Shown in pieces: positions 8,191 to 17,298 of a stretch of 64,000 nt of DNA. Every line of letters starts with the position of its first letter. The first letter of the stretch is position 1. The notes beneath the pieces are model-generated. The model saw nothing but the letters and a program-made list of their open reading frames with translations, searched no databases and was not told the DNA's origin. Source of the DNA: Syntrophotaleaceae bacterium (GTDB taxonomy: Bacteria > Desulfobacterota > Desulfuromonadia > Desulfuromonadales > Syntrophotaleaceae); contig JAWKQB010000002.1 of NCBI GenBank assembly GCA_041390365.1, forward strand, positions 1,058,001-1,122,000. Reading direction: 5' to 3'. The position numbers were made by a program, and so were the translations under genes.

Positions 8191-10280
8191 GCGCCGGTCT
8201 GCTCGCCCTGGATGTGGTGGCCCGCATCAACAAGGTGGATGTGGATATCCGTGCGGCCTCCCGCGAGTTCGGCCTCGACCGGGAAGCGACGCCTGAGGAG
8301 CTGTTGCGCATCGCTCGTCATTTCGGCTTCAAAGCCAAGCTGAAAGCCATTTCTCTGGAAAAGCTGATCCAGGACTACCCTCTGCCGGCGATCGCGGCGC
8401 ACGAGGACGGCACCTATACCGTGGTGCTCAAAGCCGATGCGGAGTCCGGCAAGCTATTGGCGTTTGACCCGGCGGAAAAAAAGACTGTCGAACATTCGAT
8501 CGGAGATTTCGAAGCCCGGGTCGACCGTTTTCTGGTGCTGTGGCACAAGATGCTGAACTCCCAGACGGCCTTCGGGTTCCGCTGGTTTCTACAGGAGATC
8601 GGCAAGTTCCGTCGGATCATCGGTGAGGTGCTGCTTGGATCCTTCGTTGTGCAACTGTTCGGCCTGGTCACCCCCTTGTTCACCCAGGTCATCCTGGACA
8701 AGGTCATCGTCCATCGCACATTGACCACCCTGGATGTGCTGGCCGTGGCCTTTGTGGCGGTGGCGGGATTCGAACTGCTGCTCAACATCGCCCGCAACTA
8801 TATCTTCATCCATACCGCCAGCAAACTGGACGCCAAGCTCGGAGCCAAGCTGTTCCGGCATCTGATCAGCCTGCCCTTCATGTATTTCGAAGCGCGCAAG
8901 GTGGGCAATATCGCCGCCCGGGTGCGGGAACTCGACACCATTCGCGAGTTCATCACCAGCAAGGCGGTTACCGTCATCATCGACCTGTTCTTCTCGCTGG
9001 TGTTTGTTGCGGTCATGCTGCTCTACAGCGTCAAGCTGACCCTGATCGTGCTCGGGTTCGTTTCAGTCATCGCCATGATTTATCTGGTTATCACCCCGGA
9101 ACTGCGCCGGCGGCTGGAGCAGAAGTTCCAGATGGCGGCCTCGTCCAATTCCTACCTGGTGGAATCGGTTACCGGCATTCAGACAGTGAAATCGCTGTCC
9201 ATCGAAGGATCGATGCAGAAGCGCTGGGAGGATCACCTCGGGCGCTACGTCCGCTCCAGTTTCCGGTTGGCCAACATGGGGAAAATCTCCGGGGCCGTTT
9301 CCGGGACGGTGCAGCGGATGATGACCATCACCATCCTCTATTTCGGGGTGCGCGCGGTGCTGCAGGGGGATTTGACCATCGGGCAGCTGATCGCCTTTCA
9401 GATGTTTTCCGGCCAGTTCTCCGGGCCGGTGCTGCGGCTGGTCAACCTCTGGAACGAGTTTCAGCAGGCCCTGCTGTCGGTGGATCGCCTGGGGGATATC
9501 CTCAACCATCCTCTGGAGGTCGTTTCCGCCAAGGCCATCACCCTTCCGCAACTGCAGGGCAAGCTCCGTTTCGACAATGTTTCTTTTCAATATTCCCCCA
9601 ACGGCCTTAAGGTGCTCAACGGCATCAGTTTTACCGTCGAACCGGGCACCAGCATCGGCATCGTCGGGCGCAGCGGCAGCGGCAAGAGTACCCTGGCCAA
9701 ACTGCTGCAGCGGCTCTATTTGCCGACCGAGGGGGCCATCTATGTCGATGAAATAGATGTCCGCCACATGAACCCCTATTGGCTGCGGTTCAATATCGGC
9801 GTGGTGCTGCAGGAGAACTACCTGTTTAGCGGTACCATCCGCGAAAACATTGCCCTGCCGAGGCCGGATGCGCCGATGGAACTGATTCTCGAGGTGGCGA
9901 AAATGGCCGGCGCCCATGAATTCATCGCCCAACTGCCGGAAGGTTACGACACCGAGGTCAGCGAGCGGGGCAGTTCCCTCTCCGGCGGCCAACGCCAGCG
10001 TATCGCCATCGCCCGGGCCCTGATCACCCATCCGCGTCTGCTGATTTTAGATGAAGCCACCTCGGCCCTCGACTACGAATCGGAAAGGCTCATCCGCGCC
10101 AACATGGCGACCATCAAAAAGGGCCGGACCACCTTCATCATCGCCCACCGGCTGGCCACGGTGCAGGACTGCGACCGGATTCTGGTTCTGGACAAGGGCG
10201 GCATTGTCGAAGTGGGCAGTCACGAAGAACTGATCGCGCAACAGGGTCTTTATCACCATTTCTTTACTCAGCAGGTTTAA
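8187..10280 (+). CDS. HlyB-type type I secretion ABC transporter (permease/ATPase)
   Basis: 697 aa from ATG 8187, chosen because AGGAGG lies 6 bp upstream and the ATG overlaps the tolC stop; an in-frame ATG at 8151 lies inside tolC. Residues 1-130 form a C39-like domain without the catalytic cysteine, as in RTX exporters that bind but do not cleave the substrate. Residues about 150-430 form the ABC membrane domain. The ATPase follows: Walker A GRSGSGKST near residue 494, signature LSGGQRQR near 598, Walker B LLILDEATSALD near 618 and the switch His in IIAHR near 651. It acts in the inner membrane with HlyD and TolC to export RTX proteins in one step. Confidence 0.95.
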   Translation: MSAGLLALDVVARINKVDVDIRAASREFGLDREATPEELLRIARHFGFKAKLKAISLEKLIQDYPLPAIAAHEDGTYTVVLKADAESGKLLAFDPAEKKTVEHSIGDFEARVDRFLVLWHKMLNSQTAFGFRWFLQEIGKFRRIIGEVLLGSFVVQLFGLVTPLFTQVILDKVIVHRTLTTLDVLAVAFVAVAGFELLLNIARNYIFIHTASKLDAKLGAKLFRHLISLPFMYFEARKVGNIAARVRELDTIREFITSKAVTVIIDLFFSLVFVAVMLLYSVKLTLIVLGFVSVIAMIYLVITPELRRRLEQKFQMAASSNSYLVESVTGIQTVKSLSIEGSMQKRWEDHLGRYVRSSFRLANMGKISGAVSGTVQRMMTITILYFGVRAVLQGDLTIGQLIAFQMFSGQFSGPVLRLVNLWNEFQQALLSVDRLGDILNHPLEVVSAKAITLPQLQGKLRFDNVSFQYSPNGLKVLNGISFTVEPGTSIGIVGRSGSGKSTLAKLLQRLYLPTEGAIYVDEIDVRHMNPYWLRFNIGVVLQENYLFSGTIRENIALPRPDAPMELILEVAKMAGAHEFIAQLPEGYDTEVSERGSSLSGGQRQRIAIARALITHPRLLILDEATSALDYESERLIRANMATIKKGRTTFIIAHRLATVQDCDRILVLDKGGIVEVGSHEELIAQQGLYHHFFTQQV

Positions 10281-10285
10281 AACTC

Positions 10286-11596
10286 ATGTTCTCGAAAAAA
10301 CAGGATCAGCACGAATTCAAGCCCTTGTTGGTGGAGATTGAGGAAGAGCCCCTCAATCCCCTGGGCCGGATCATCTTCTGGGGAATCCTGGCGACAATTC
10401 TCTTTTTCACCCTCTGGCTGGTGCTGGGCAAGACGGATGTGGTAGTGACCGCCCGCGGCAAGGTCATCCCCGTCGGCGAAACCAAGGTCATTCAGCCGCT
10501 GACCGCCGGAGTGGTGCGGAAGATTCTGGTCCAGCCCGGAGATTTCGTCGAAAAAGATCAGGTTCTGATGGAAATCGACCCTTCGGATATCGATCCGGAA
10601 CTGGAATCGATGCGCAAGGATCTGGCTCAGGTCAAGCTGGAGATGCTGAGGTTGGATGCACTGTTGAACGACAAACCCTTTCGTCCCCAGGATGGGGAAT
10701 TTGATCCTCGATTGCTGCTGATGCAGCAGAATTTTTACCGATCCGTCCGCGAGCGGCTGGAAAAGCAGGTCCGAGTCAAGCAGGAGGAACTCCAGCAGCT
10801 TCACCAGCGGTTTGGGGCCAAGGAAAAAGCTCGGCAGCAGGCCGCCTATCTGCAGCAAGTGGCCGAACAGCGCCTGGCTAGGCTGGCACCGGTTCGGGAT
10901 CTTCTCAGCCGCGATGAATTGGAAAAGGCAGAGAGCGAGTTTCAAAGCGCGAAAACCCATACAAAAATCGAAACCTGCGGCGTGGAAGAGCTGCGGGCGG
11001 AAATCGGCCGGGTCACCCAGGAGATCGACCTGCTGCGCAAGGAAGATCGCCACCGCCTATTGACCGAACTGGCGGAAAAACGGCAGCGGGAAGCCTACCT
11101 GCAGGGAAAGATCGAACGGTCCGAGTTCCTGAGCAGCCGGCAGCTGATCACCTCACCGGTCAAGGGATATGTCTCGCAGCTTCTCTTTCACACCATCGGC
11201 GGGGTGGTACAACCCGCCGAGAAGCTGGCCACCGTTGTGCCGCTGGATTCGCCGTTGATGATCAAGGCTTTGGTGCAGAACAAGGACGTTGGATTCCTCC
11301 AGGCCGACATGCCGGTCTCGCTGAAGATCGATGCCTTCGATTTTCAGAAATACGGTATCATCGACGGAGAGTTGCGGCATGTATCGAGCGACAGCATCGA
11401 GGACCGGAACCTCGGCCTGGTGTACGAGGCCTATGTGCGGCCGGAGCAGACGACCCTGCTGGTGGAGGGCCGGGAAACGGCTATTTCGGCAGGGATGAGC
11501 GTGACGGCGGAAATCAAGGTGGGCAAGCGTCGTATCATCGAGTTTTTCATCTATCCTCTGATCAAATACCTGGACGAGGGTGTCAGCGTCAGATAG
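10286..11596 (+). CDS. HlyD-family type I secretion periplasmic adaptor
   Basis: 436 aa, starting 5 bp after the exporter stop. A short cytoplasmic tail is followed by one membrane segment (residues about 27-47, IIFWGILATILFFTLWLVL), then the biotinyl-lipoyl-like half GKVIPVGETKVIQPL...GDFVEKDQVLMEIDPSD, a long coiled coil (about 100-275), the second lipoyl half (ITSPVKGYVSQL) and a beta-barrel with GMSVTAEIKVGKRRIIEFFIYPL near the C-terminus, the classic HlyD end. It bridges the ABC exporter to TolC across the periplasm. Last gene of the tolC-hlyB-hlyD operon. Confidence 0.95.
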   Translation: MFSKKQDQHEFKPLLVEIEEEPLNPLGRIIFWGILATILFFTLWLVLGKTDVVVTARGKVIPVGETKVIQPLTAGVVRKILVQPGDFVEKDQVLMEIDPSDIDPELESMRKDLAQVKLEMLRLDALLNDKPFRPQDGEFDPRLLLMQQNFYRSVRERLEKQVRVKQEELQQLHQRFGAKEKARQQAAYLQQVAEQRLARLAPVRDLLSRDELEKAESEFQSAKTHTKIETCGVEELRAEIGRVTQEIDLLRKEDRHRLLTELAEKRQREAYLQGKIERSEFLSSRQLITSPVKGYVSQLLFHTIGGVVQPAEKLATVVPLDSPLMIKALVQNKDVGFLQADMPVSLKIDAFDFQKYGIIDGELRHVSSDSIEDRNLGLVYEAYVRPEQTTLLVEGRETAISAGMSVTAEIKVGKRRIIEFFIYPLIKYLDEGVSVR

Positions 11597-11631
11597 GTTG
11601 TATTTTTCCTTTCTTTGCCGGTGAAAATCGC

Positions 11632-11660
11632 TTGACATGCCCGGTGCTTTGAGATACGTT
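11632..11660 (+). promoter_or_regulatory. Candidate sigma70 promoter for rplM-rpsI
   Basis: TTGACA at 11632-11637, 17-bp spacer, TACGTT at 11655-11660; the rplM start is 64 bp further on. The -35 box is perfect and the -10 box weak. No other strong candidate is seen in the gap. Confidence 0.5.
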
Positions 11661-11723
11661 TTGCACTTCTGTGAGCCCCGTTACCCAAATCACAGTTGGA
11701 ATATAAATATTGAGAGGAACTCG

Positions 11724-12152
11724 ATGAGCACCCAGGCAGCCAAGAAATCCGCAGTGAAAAGAAGCTGGTTCGTCGTCGATCTGGACGGCAAGGTCCTCGG
11801 TCGGGCAGCGACCGAAATCGCGCGCGTTCTGCGCGGCAAGCACAAGCCCGTCTACACACCGAGCGTCGACACCGGCGATTTCGTGATTGTGGTCAACGCG
11901 GAGAAGCTCAAGCTGACCGGCAACAAAATGGCCGACAAGCAATACTACCATCATACCGGTTATCCCGGCGGGATCCGCTCCATCACCGCCGCCAAACTGA
12001 TCGAAAAGAAACCGGAAGAACTGGTCATCAAGGCTGTGAAAGGCATGCTGCCCAAGAACAGGCTGGGCCGCGACATGCTGAAGAAGCTCAAGGTCTACGC
12101 CGGCGGCGAGCATCCCCATGCCGCCCAGCAGCCGAAAGATCTGGCTTTTTAA
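11724..12152 (+). CDS. rplM: 50S ribosomal protein L13
   Basis: 142 aa, the normal length. The start at ATG 11724 follows GAGAGGAAC. Family features: WFVVDLDGKVLGRAAT near residue 15, RGKHKPVYTP, the YYHHTGYPGG loop near residue 76, and the GMLPKNRLGR motif near 110. L13 is an early-assembling large-subunit protein that binds 23S rRNA. It pairs with rpsI 38 bp downstream, the near-universal bacterial L13-S9 operon. Confidence 0.99.
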   Translation: MSTQAAKKSAVKRSWFVVDLDGKVLGRAATEIARVLRGKHKPVYTPSVDTGDFVIVVNAEKLKLTGNKMADKQYYHHTGYPGGIRSITAAKLIEKKPEELVIKAVKGMLPKNRLGRDMLKKLKVYAGGEHPHAAQQPKDLAF

Positions 12153-12190
12153 CAGTTTCGAGTGAATAAGATTCGTATCAGGAGATAGAG

Positions 12191-12583
12191 ATGGCAGAAC
12201 AAAAGTTCTACGCGACCGGTAAAAGAAAAACTTCCGTAGCCCGGGTCTGGCTGAAGCCGGGCGAAGGCAATATCGTCATCAATCGCCGCCCCATGGACGA
12301 GTTCTTCGGGCGGGCCACTTCCAAGATGGTTATTCGCCAGCCCCTCGAACTGACCGACAACCTCGGCAAGTTCGATATTCAAGTCAACGTCTGTGGCGGC
12401 GGACCGTCCGGACAGGCCGGCGCCATCAAGCACGGCATCACCAAGGCCCTGCTGATTGCCGACCCCGCCCTGCGGGACGTGCTGAAAAAGGCCGGCTTCA
12501 TCACCCGCGACAGCCGTATCAAGGAACGCAAGAAGTACGGCCGCAAAGCAGCTCGCGCAAGCTTCCAGTTCTCCAAACGTTAA
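12191..12583 (+). CDS. rpsI: 30S ribosomal protein S9
   Basis: 130 aa with the S9 start (FYATGKRKTSVARVWL), the GGGPSGQAGAIKHGI loop near residue 65-80, and the basic C-terminus ending RKKYGRKAARASFQFSKR, whose last Lys-Arg reaches toward the P-site tRNA in known ribosomes. AGGAGATAGAG precedes the ATG. It is the second gene of the rplM-rpsI operon, closed by the terminator at 12629. Confidence 0.99.
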   Translation: MAEQKFYATGKRKTSVARVWLKPGEGNIVINRRPMDEFFGRATSKMVIRQPLELTDNLGKFDIQVNVCGGGPSGQAGAIKHGITKALLIADPALRDVLKKAGFITRDSRIKERKKYGRKAARASFQFSKR

Positions 12584-12628
12584 TCCATATCGTTTGGTCG
12601 CTCTTGCCGGCCAGTTCGAAAGGCAGGA

Positions 12629-12660
12629 AAAAGGGAAACCCGCGGGGTTTCCCTTTTCTT
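12629..12660 (+). terminator. Rho-independent terminator after rpsI
   Basis: Perfect 13-bp stem AAAAGGGAAACCC / GCG / GGGTTTCCCTTTT followed by CTTTT, 46 bp past the rpsI stop. Confidence 0.9.
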
Positions 12661-12710
12661 TTATTGGTTTTCCATTTAGGGGTCGCTACTGCTATCTGTA
12701 TCGGGCAGTT

Positions 12711-12826
12711 TGTCGTTGTCGTCATCGTCATCGTAATCGTAATCGTAATCGATCCCTGTGGGTAATTCCGATTGCGATGGCGACAACGACAACCGTTTCG
12801 CTACCGCTTCACTGACAACGAGAAAG
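12711..12826 (+). repeat. Dispersed intergenic repeat, family A, copy 1
   Basis: Runs of TCGT(A/C)A units (12711-12751) are followed by an inverted arm (12768-12795); TGTCGTTGTCG at 12711 pairs perfectly with CGACAACGACA at 12781. The 16-bp core CGACAACCGTTTCGCT at 12787-12802 and the following ACTGACAACGAGAAA recur at 23364 and, as reverse complement, the core at 38965. Lies between rpsI and argC. Confidence 0.8.
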
Positions 12827-12863
12827 TACTTCCAACAATCCCGCTTTCACTTCCGAGGAAAAC

Positions 12864-13901
12864 ATGATCAAAGTCGCCATTGTCGGCGCCAGCGGTTATA
12901 CCGGCGTTGAGCTGATCCGGTTGCTGCTGCGTCATCCCGAGGTGGACATCACCTGTATTACCTCCCGGCAGAACGCCGGAACGCCCGTCAGTTCCGTTTT
13001 CCCTTCGCTGCTCGGCCGTATCGATCTGGACTTCGATCCGGTGGATGTTGAGCTGATCAACTCCCGGGCCGATTTTATCTTCACCGCTCTGCCTCACAAG
13101 GCGGCCATGGAAGTCGTTCCCGATTTTCTCAAGACCGGGAAAAAGGTGGTCGACCTTTCGGCGGATTACAGGCTGCGGGATGTCGCCGTCTACGAAAAAT
13201 GGTATCAAACCCATTCAAGCCCGGAACTGGTGGCCGAGGCCGCCTACGGACTGCCGGAACTGTTCCGTCCGGCGATTCGCCATGCCAGGCTGGTTGCCAA
13301 TCCGGGATGCTATCCCACCAGCATCGCCCTGGCCCTGGCTCCCCTGCTCGAGAAGCGGCTGATCGATCCGGCCAGCCTGATCATCGACAGCAAATCGGGA
13401 ACCAGCGGGGCGGGGCGGTCGGCCAAGATTGGCAGCCTCTACTGTGAGGTCAATGAAGGTTTCAAGGCCTATGGGGTTGCCTCTCACCGGCATACTCCCG
13501 AAATTGAGCAGACTCTCAGTCATCTGGCCGGAGAGCCGGTGGTGGTCAGCTTCACCCCGCACCTGCTTCCGGTCAACCGGGGTATTCTTTCGACCTGTTA
13601 TGCGACCCTTGCGGAGGCCAGCTCGACGGCTGCTCTGCTGGCGATTTTCCAGGACCGCTATCGGGGGGAAAAGTTCGTCCGGGTGCATCCGGAAGGTGAT
13701 CTGCCCAACGTCGCCTATGTCAGGGGAAGCAACTACTGCAACCTCGGTGTGGTTGCCGATCCACGAACCGGCCGGGTGATCGTGGTCTCGGCGATCGACA
13801 ACCTGCTCAAGGGGGCTGCCAGCCAGGCCGTGCAGAACATGAACCTGATGCTGGGCTGGGAAGAAGCACTGGGGCTGGAGGATCTGCCCCTGTATCCCTG
13901 A
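12864..13901 (+). CDS. argC: N-acetyl-gamma-glutamyl-phosphate reductase
   Basis: 345 aa, normal length. ArgC reduces N-acetylglutamyl-5-phosphate to the semialdehyde with NADPH, the third step of arginine synthesis, in the cytosol. The Rossmann motif is VAIVGASGYTGVELIRLL (residues 3-20). The catalytic cysteine is C149 in NPGCYPTS, and a SKSGTSGAGR motif follows. AGGAAAAC precedes ATG 12864. It sits downstream of rplM-rpsI but is separated by a terminator and a repeat, so it is probably transcribed on its own. No other arg gene is near. Confidence 0.98.
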   Translation: MIKVAIVGASGYTGVELIRLLLRHPEVDITCITSRQNAGTPVSSVFPSLLGRIDLDFDPVDVELINSRADFIFTALPHKAAMEVVPDFLKTGKKVVDLSADYRLRDVAVYEKWYQTHSSPELVAEAAYGLPELFRPAIRHARLVANPGCYPTSIALALAPLLEKRLIDPASLIIDSKSGTSGAGRSAKIGSLYCEVNEGFKAYGVASHRHTPEIEQTLSHLAGEPVVVSFTPHLLPVNRGILSTCYATLAEASSTAALLAIFQDRYRGEKFVRVHPEGDLPNVAYVRGSNYCNLGVVADPRTGRVIVVSAIDNLLKGAASQAVQNMNLMLGWEEALGLEDLPLYP

Positions 13902-13919
13902 TATTTTTACTCTTTGCCG

Positions 13920-13941
13920 GGGCGAACCGGCCGGTTCGCCC
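13920..13941. repeat. 22-bp perfect palindrome between argC and ygiQ-like gene
   Basis: GGGCGAACCGG followed directly by CCGGTTCGCCC. No T-run follows (CTGCTGGGG), so a standard terminator is unlikely; it could still fold in RNA or be a protein site. Confidence 0.5.
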
Positions 13942-13971
13942 TGCTGGGGAGCAAGGTCACTGAAGTCATCC

Positions 13972-15789
13972 TTGAAAAATCGGTTCCTTCCCGTCTGCCG
14001 CAAAGATATGACCGAGCGGGGCTGGGACGAACTGGATATACTGTTCGTTTCCGGTGACGCCTACATCGATCATCCCGCCTTCGGCGTACCCCTGCTGGCC
14101 CGCTTGCTCGAGGCGGAAGGTTTTCGGGTCGGAATCCTCGCTCAGCCTGATTGGCGGGATCCTGCCGCTTTTCTCGAGATGGGACGTCCCCGCCTGTTCG
14201 GAGCCATTTCCGCCGGGGCCATGGATTCCATGGTCAACCACTATACGGCCGCGAAAAAGATCCGCCACAATGATGCCTATTCCCCGGGAGGCCAAAGCGG
14301 ATTGCGTCCCAATCGGGCCGTGATCGCCTACACGGCTGCCCTCAAGGGGGCTTTCAGGAATCTCCCCGTTGTCATCGGCGGCATCGAAGCGAGTCTGCGT
14401 CGGCTGGCCCATTATGATTACTGGTCGGACAGCGTTCGACGTTCCGTCCTGGTCGACAGCAAGGCCAGCCTCCTGGTCTTCGGCATGGCCGAAACCGCCC
14501 TGCTGCAATTGGCCCGGCGCTGCAGGGCAGGGGAAACCCTTGAAACGATCCGGGATCTGCCCGGCACCGCCTGTCTCGGTTCTTCCCGGCCCGAGCAGGG
14601 CCTGGTTCTTCCATCCTTCGAGGATGTCGCTTCCGAACCGGCCGCCTATAATGAAGCATTCCGGCTGGCTGCCGGGGAATTCAACCCCTGGGCCGGTCGC
14701 GTCCTTCTGCAGCAGCACGGGCAGCGCTGGGTGATGGTGAATCCGCCGGCGCTGCCCCTGTCCGAAGAGGAACTGGACAGGATCTACCGGCTTCCCTTCG
14801 TCAAACGTCCGCACCCGTCCTATCCGGAACCGATACCGGCCTTCGAGCAGATCCGGCATTCCATCACCACGCACCGCGGTTGCTGTGGCGGCTGCGCCTT
14901 CTGTGCCATCGCCACCCATCAGGGGAAGTGGATTCAGTCTCGATCAGAAAAGTCGATTATCGAAGAAATCGAAGCCATGGCCCGGGATAGCGGGTTCCGA
15001 GGCACCGTCACCGACGTCGGCGGTCCGACCGCGAATATGTATGGTTTGGCCTGCCGCGACGAGAAGGCTCGGGCCCGTTGTCGGCGTGAGAGCTGCCTGT
15101 TCCCCGACCTCTGCCGGAACCTGGAAGTCGATGACCGCCGGGCCGTGCGGTTGCTGCAAAAAATACGCAGCCTTGAATCGGTGAGGAACGTTTTCGTGGC
15201 GTCCGGCATCCGTTACGATCTGCTGGAAAGGCAGCAGGCCTATTTCGCAGAGGTGCTGCGGCATCATGTGGGCGGCCTGCTGAAGGTCGCACCCGAAACC
15301 TTCTGCGGTGGTGTCGCCCGCATCATGCGCAAGCCGGGTCCGGCGGTATTCGAGGCCTTTCTCGCCCTTTTTCGTCAAAAGACGTCAAAATCGGATCGTC
15401 GCTATGGATTGGTGCCCTACCTCATTGCCGGGCATCCCGGAACCACCCTGAACGATATGGTCGACGTTGCTCTTTACCTTGAACGGCATCGCCTGCGGGT
15501 GGAACAGGTTCAGGAATTCACTCCCACCCCCGGGACTCTGGCCACATGCATGTATTTCACCGGCCGGGATCCCTTCACCGGGGAATCCGTCTATGTCCCC
15601 AAGTCGGTAAAAGAGCGCCGGCTGCAGAAAGCCCTGCTGCTGTGGCATCTTCCGGAACACCGCCGGGACGTCATGGAGGCCCTTGAACTTTGCGGACGGG
15701 GCGAACTGGCAGCGGAACTGTTGGCCGGAAAACGCAACTGGCGGCCCGGCGGGAAAAATAGGCCAGCCAGGGACGGGTCCCGGAAGTGA
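13972..15789 (+). CDS. YgiQ-family radical SAM protein
   Basis: 605 aa from TTG 13972. That start keeps the conserved FLPVxRKxMxERGWDELD block (residues 5-21) of the family; ATG 14008 would cut it. An N-terminal domain like cobalamin-binding folds (DILFVSGDAYIDHPAFG) precedes the radical SAM core with the cluster motif C304-x3-C308-x2-C311 (HRGCCGGCAFC). The SRSEKSIIEEIE and EFTPTPGT stretches are also typical. YgiQ proteins are widespread, but their reaction is not established; a 4Fe-4S/SAM enzyme is certain, the substrate unknown. Neighbours (argC, DUF2065) give no clear hint. Confidence 0.92.
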   Translation: MKNRFLPVCRKDMTERGWDELDILFVSGDAYIDHPAFGVPLLARLLEAEGFRVGILAQPDWRDPAAFLEMGRPRLFGAISAGAMDSMVNHYTAAKKIRHNDAYSPGGQSGLRPNRAVIAYTAALKGAFRNLPVVIGGIEASLRRLAHYDYWSDSVRRSVLVDSKASLLVFGMAETALLQLARRCRAGETLETIRDLPGTACLGSSRPEQGLVLPSFEDVASEPAAYNEAFRLAAGEFNPWAGRVLLQQHGQRWVMVNPPALPLSEEELDRIYRLPFVKRPHPSYPEPIPAFEQIRHSITTHRGCCGGCAFCAIATHQGKWIQSRSEKSIIEEIEAMARDSGFRGTVTDVGGPTANMYGLACRDEKARARCRRESCLFPDLCRNLEVDDRRAVRLLQKIRSLESVRNVFVASGIRYDLLERQQAYFAEVLRHHVGGLLKVAPETFCGGVARIMRKPGPAVFEAFLALFRQKTSKSDRRYGLVPYLIAGHPGTTLNDMVDVALYLERHRLRVEQVQEFTPTPGTLATCMYFTGRDPFTGESVYVPKSVKERRLQKALLLWHLPEHRRDVMEALELCGRGELAAELLAGKRNWRPGGKNRPARDGSRK

Positions 15790-15895
15790 CGCCTTGACAG
15801 CCGGGAACACAGGGATTAAGATGCCACCCGCTCCATTCCGCCCCTCCCGGGTCGGCAAATGACATTTCTTTGGTTGGGTCGGCAAACATCATTGG

Positions 15896-16090
15896 ATGCG
15901 TATGGAAACTCTGTTGACGCTTTTGGGGCTGGTCCTGATTCTCGAGGGAGTTCCCTGGTTCCTGTCCCCCGTCTCCATCAGGAGGCTGATCCGGCGCATG
16001 TCCGAGTCTTCCGATGCTTCCCTCCGCCTGTTCGGCCTGACCCTGATGATGGGAGGCCTGCTCCTGGTCTACCTGGCCGGAAAACCATAA
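15896..16090 (+). CDS. Small DUF2065-family membrane protein
   Basis: 64 aa. Two hydrophobic segments (ETLLTLLGLVLILEGVPWFL and LTLMMGGLLLVYLA) flank a short basic loop (RRLIRRMSES), the layout of DUF2065/YjeT proteins, which are inner-membrane proteins of unknown function. Start ATG 15896; ATG 15902 two codons later is equally possible, and no clear ribosome-binding site is visible. Family assignment is from the overall pattern only. Confidence 0.7.
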   Translation: MRMETLLTLLGLVLILEGVPWFLSPVSIRRLIRRMSESSDASLRLFGLTLMMGGLLLVYLAGKP

Positions 16091-16166
16091 ACCATTGACT
16101 TCACCTCTTTTTTGTGTTTGATTTACGCGTTATCGGTCATACTTTATCTCTCCGGAGACAGACTGC

Positions 16167-17198
16167 ATGCGTCTGAGTGATTTCGATTTCGAACTGCCTC
16201 CGGAGCAGATCGCCCAGACTCCCGCGCTTCGCCGCGACGGGTCTCGGCTGATGGTGCTCGATCGCGCTCTTGGGGTGGTGAAAACCGGCCACTTTCAGGG
16301 CATTCTCGACTATTTCCGGCCGGGTGACGTGCTGGTTCTCAATGACACGCGGGTCATTCCCGCCCGTCTGCTGGGCCGCAAGGAGTCGGGAGGAAAAATC
16401 GAGGTCCTGCTGGTGAGACGGTTGTCCGGAGACGAGGAAGTCTGGGCCTGCCTGACCAAATCCTCGAAGAGCCCAAGGCCGGGCAGCCGGCTTTTGATGG
16501 GGGAAGGGATAACGGGAACGGTTCTGGCCGGCGGGGAAGAGCCCTATCGTCAGATCCGGTTCGCTGTCGAGGGGGATTTTCTTCAGGCGATCGAAAAGGT
16601 CGGTCACATCCCTTTGCCGCCCTATATTCACCGGGATGACGATCGTCTCGACCGGGAGCGCTATCAGACGGTCTACGCCCGGACGGCCGGATCGGTTGCG
16701 GCACCGACCGCCGGGCTGCATTTCACCGAAGACCTGCTGGATACCCTGCGGGAAAGGGGTGTGACTATCTGTCCGGTGACCCTGCATGTCGGCCTCGGCA
16801 CCTTTCTGCCGGTCCGGTCGGAGGATATCCTTTCGCACCGCATGCATGAGGAAAATTACTTCGTACCCGAGGCTACAGCCGCGCTGGTGAACGAAGCCCG
16901 GGCCCGCGGTGACCGGATCTTCGCCCTGGGAACGACCAGCACCCGAACACTGGAATATGCTGCGGATGACAAGGGGCGGCTGGTGGCGGGGGAGGGGGTT
17001 TGCGACCTGTTCATCACCCCCGGATACCGTTTTCGGATCGTCGATGCCCTGGTCACCAATTTTCATCTGCCCCGTTCCACCCTGCTGATGCTGGTCTCGG
17101 CTTTTGCCGGCCGGGACTTCGTGCTGAAGGCCTATCGCCAGGCGGTCGCTGAAGGATTTCGTTTTTTCAGCTATGGCGATTGCATGTTGATAATTTGA
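16167..17198 (+). CDS. queA: S-adenosylmethionine:tRNA ribosyltransferase-isomerase
   Basis: 343 aa, full length. QueA transfers and rearranges the ribosyl part of SAM onto 7-aminomethyl-7-deazaguanine in tRNA to give epoxyqueuosine. Family motifs: FDFELPPEQIAQTPALRRDGSRLMVLDR at the start (split by position 4-32), LNDTRVIPARL, PLPPYIHRxDxxxDxERYQTVYA, AAPTAGLHFT near residue 175 and NFHLPRSTLLMLVSAF near the C-terminus. tgt follows about 100 bp downstream, so the two queuosine steps are adjacent and probably co-transcribed. Confidence 0.98.
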   Translation: MRLSDFDFELPPEQIAQTPALRRDGSRLMVLDRALGVVKTGHFQGILDYFRPGDVLVLNDTRVIPARLLGRKESGGKIEVLLVRRLSGDEEVWACLTKSSKSPRPGSRLLMGEGITGTVLAGGEEPYRQIRFAVEGDFLQAIEKVGHIPLPPYIHRDDDRLDRERYQTVYARTAGSVAAPTAGLHFTEDLLDTLRERGVTICPVTLHVGLGTFLPVRSEDILSHRMHEENYFVPEATAALVNEARARGDRIFALGTTSTRTLEYAADDKGRLVAGEGVCDLFITPGYRFRIVDALVTNFHLPRSTLLMLVSAFAGRDFVLKAYRQAVAEGFRFFSYGDCMLII

Positions 17199-17298
17199 TG
17201 CTTTCGCAAGAAAGCAAAAAGAGCCCATGGCCAAGGAAAAAGCATCAACTATTTCAGTTGGTGAATTTTTCGACGCCCTCATTCTCCAGGTCTTTCCA

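Noticed and set aside
12711..12826. Rho-independent terminator made by the family A repeat
   Set aside because: The fold-back is long but GC/AT mixed with no T-run, and a strong terminator already lies at 12629.
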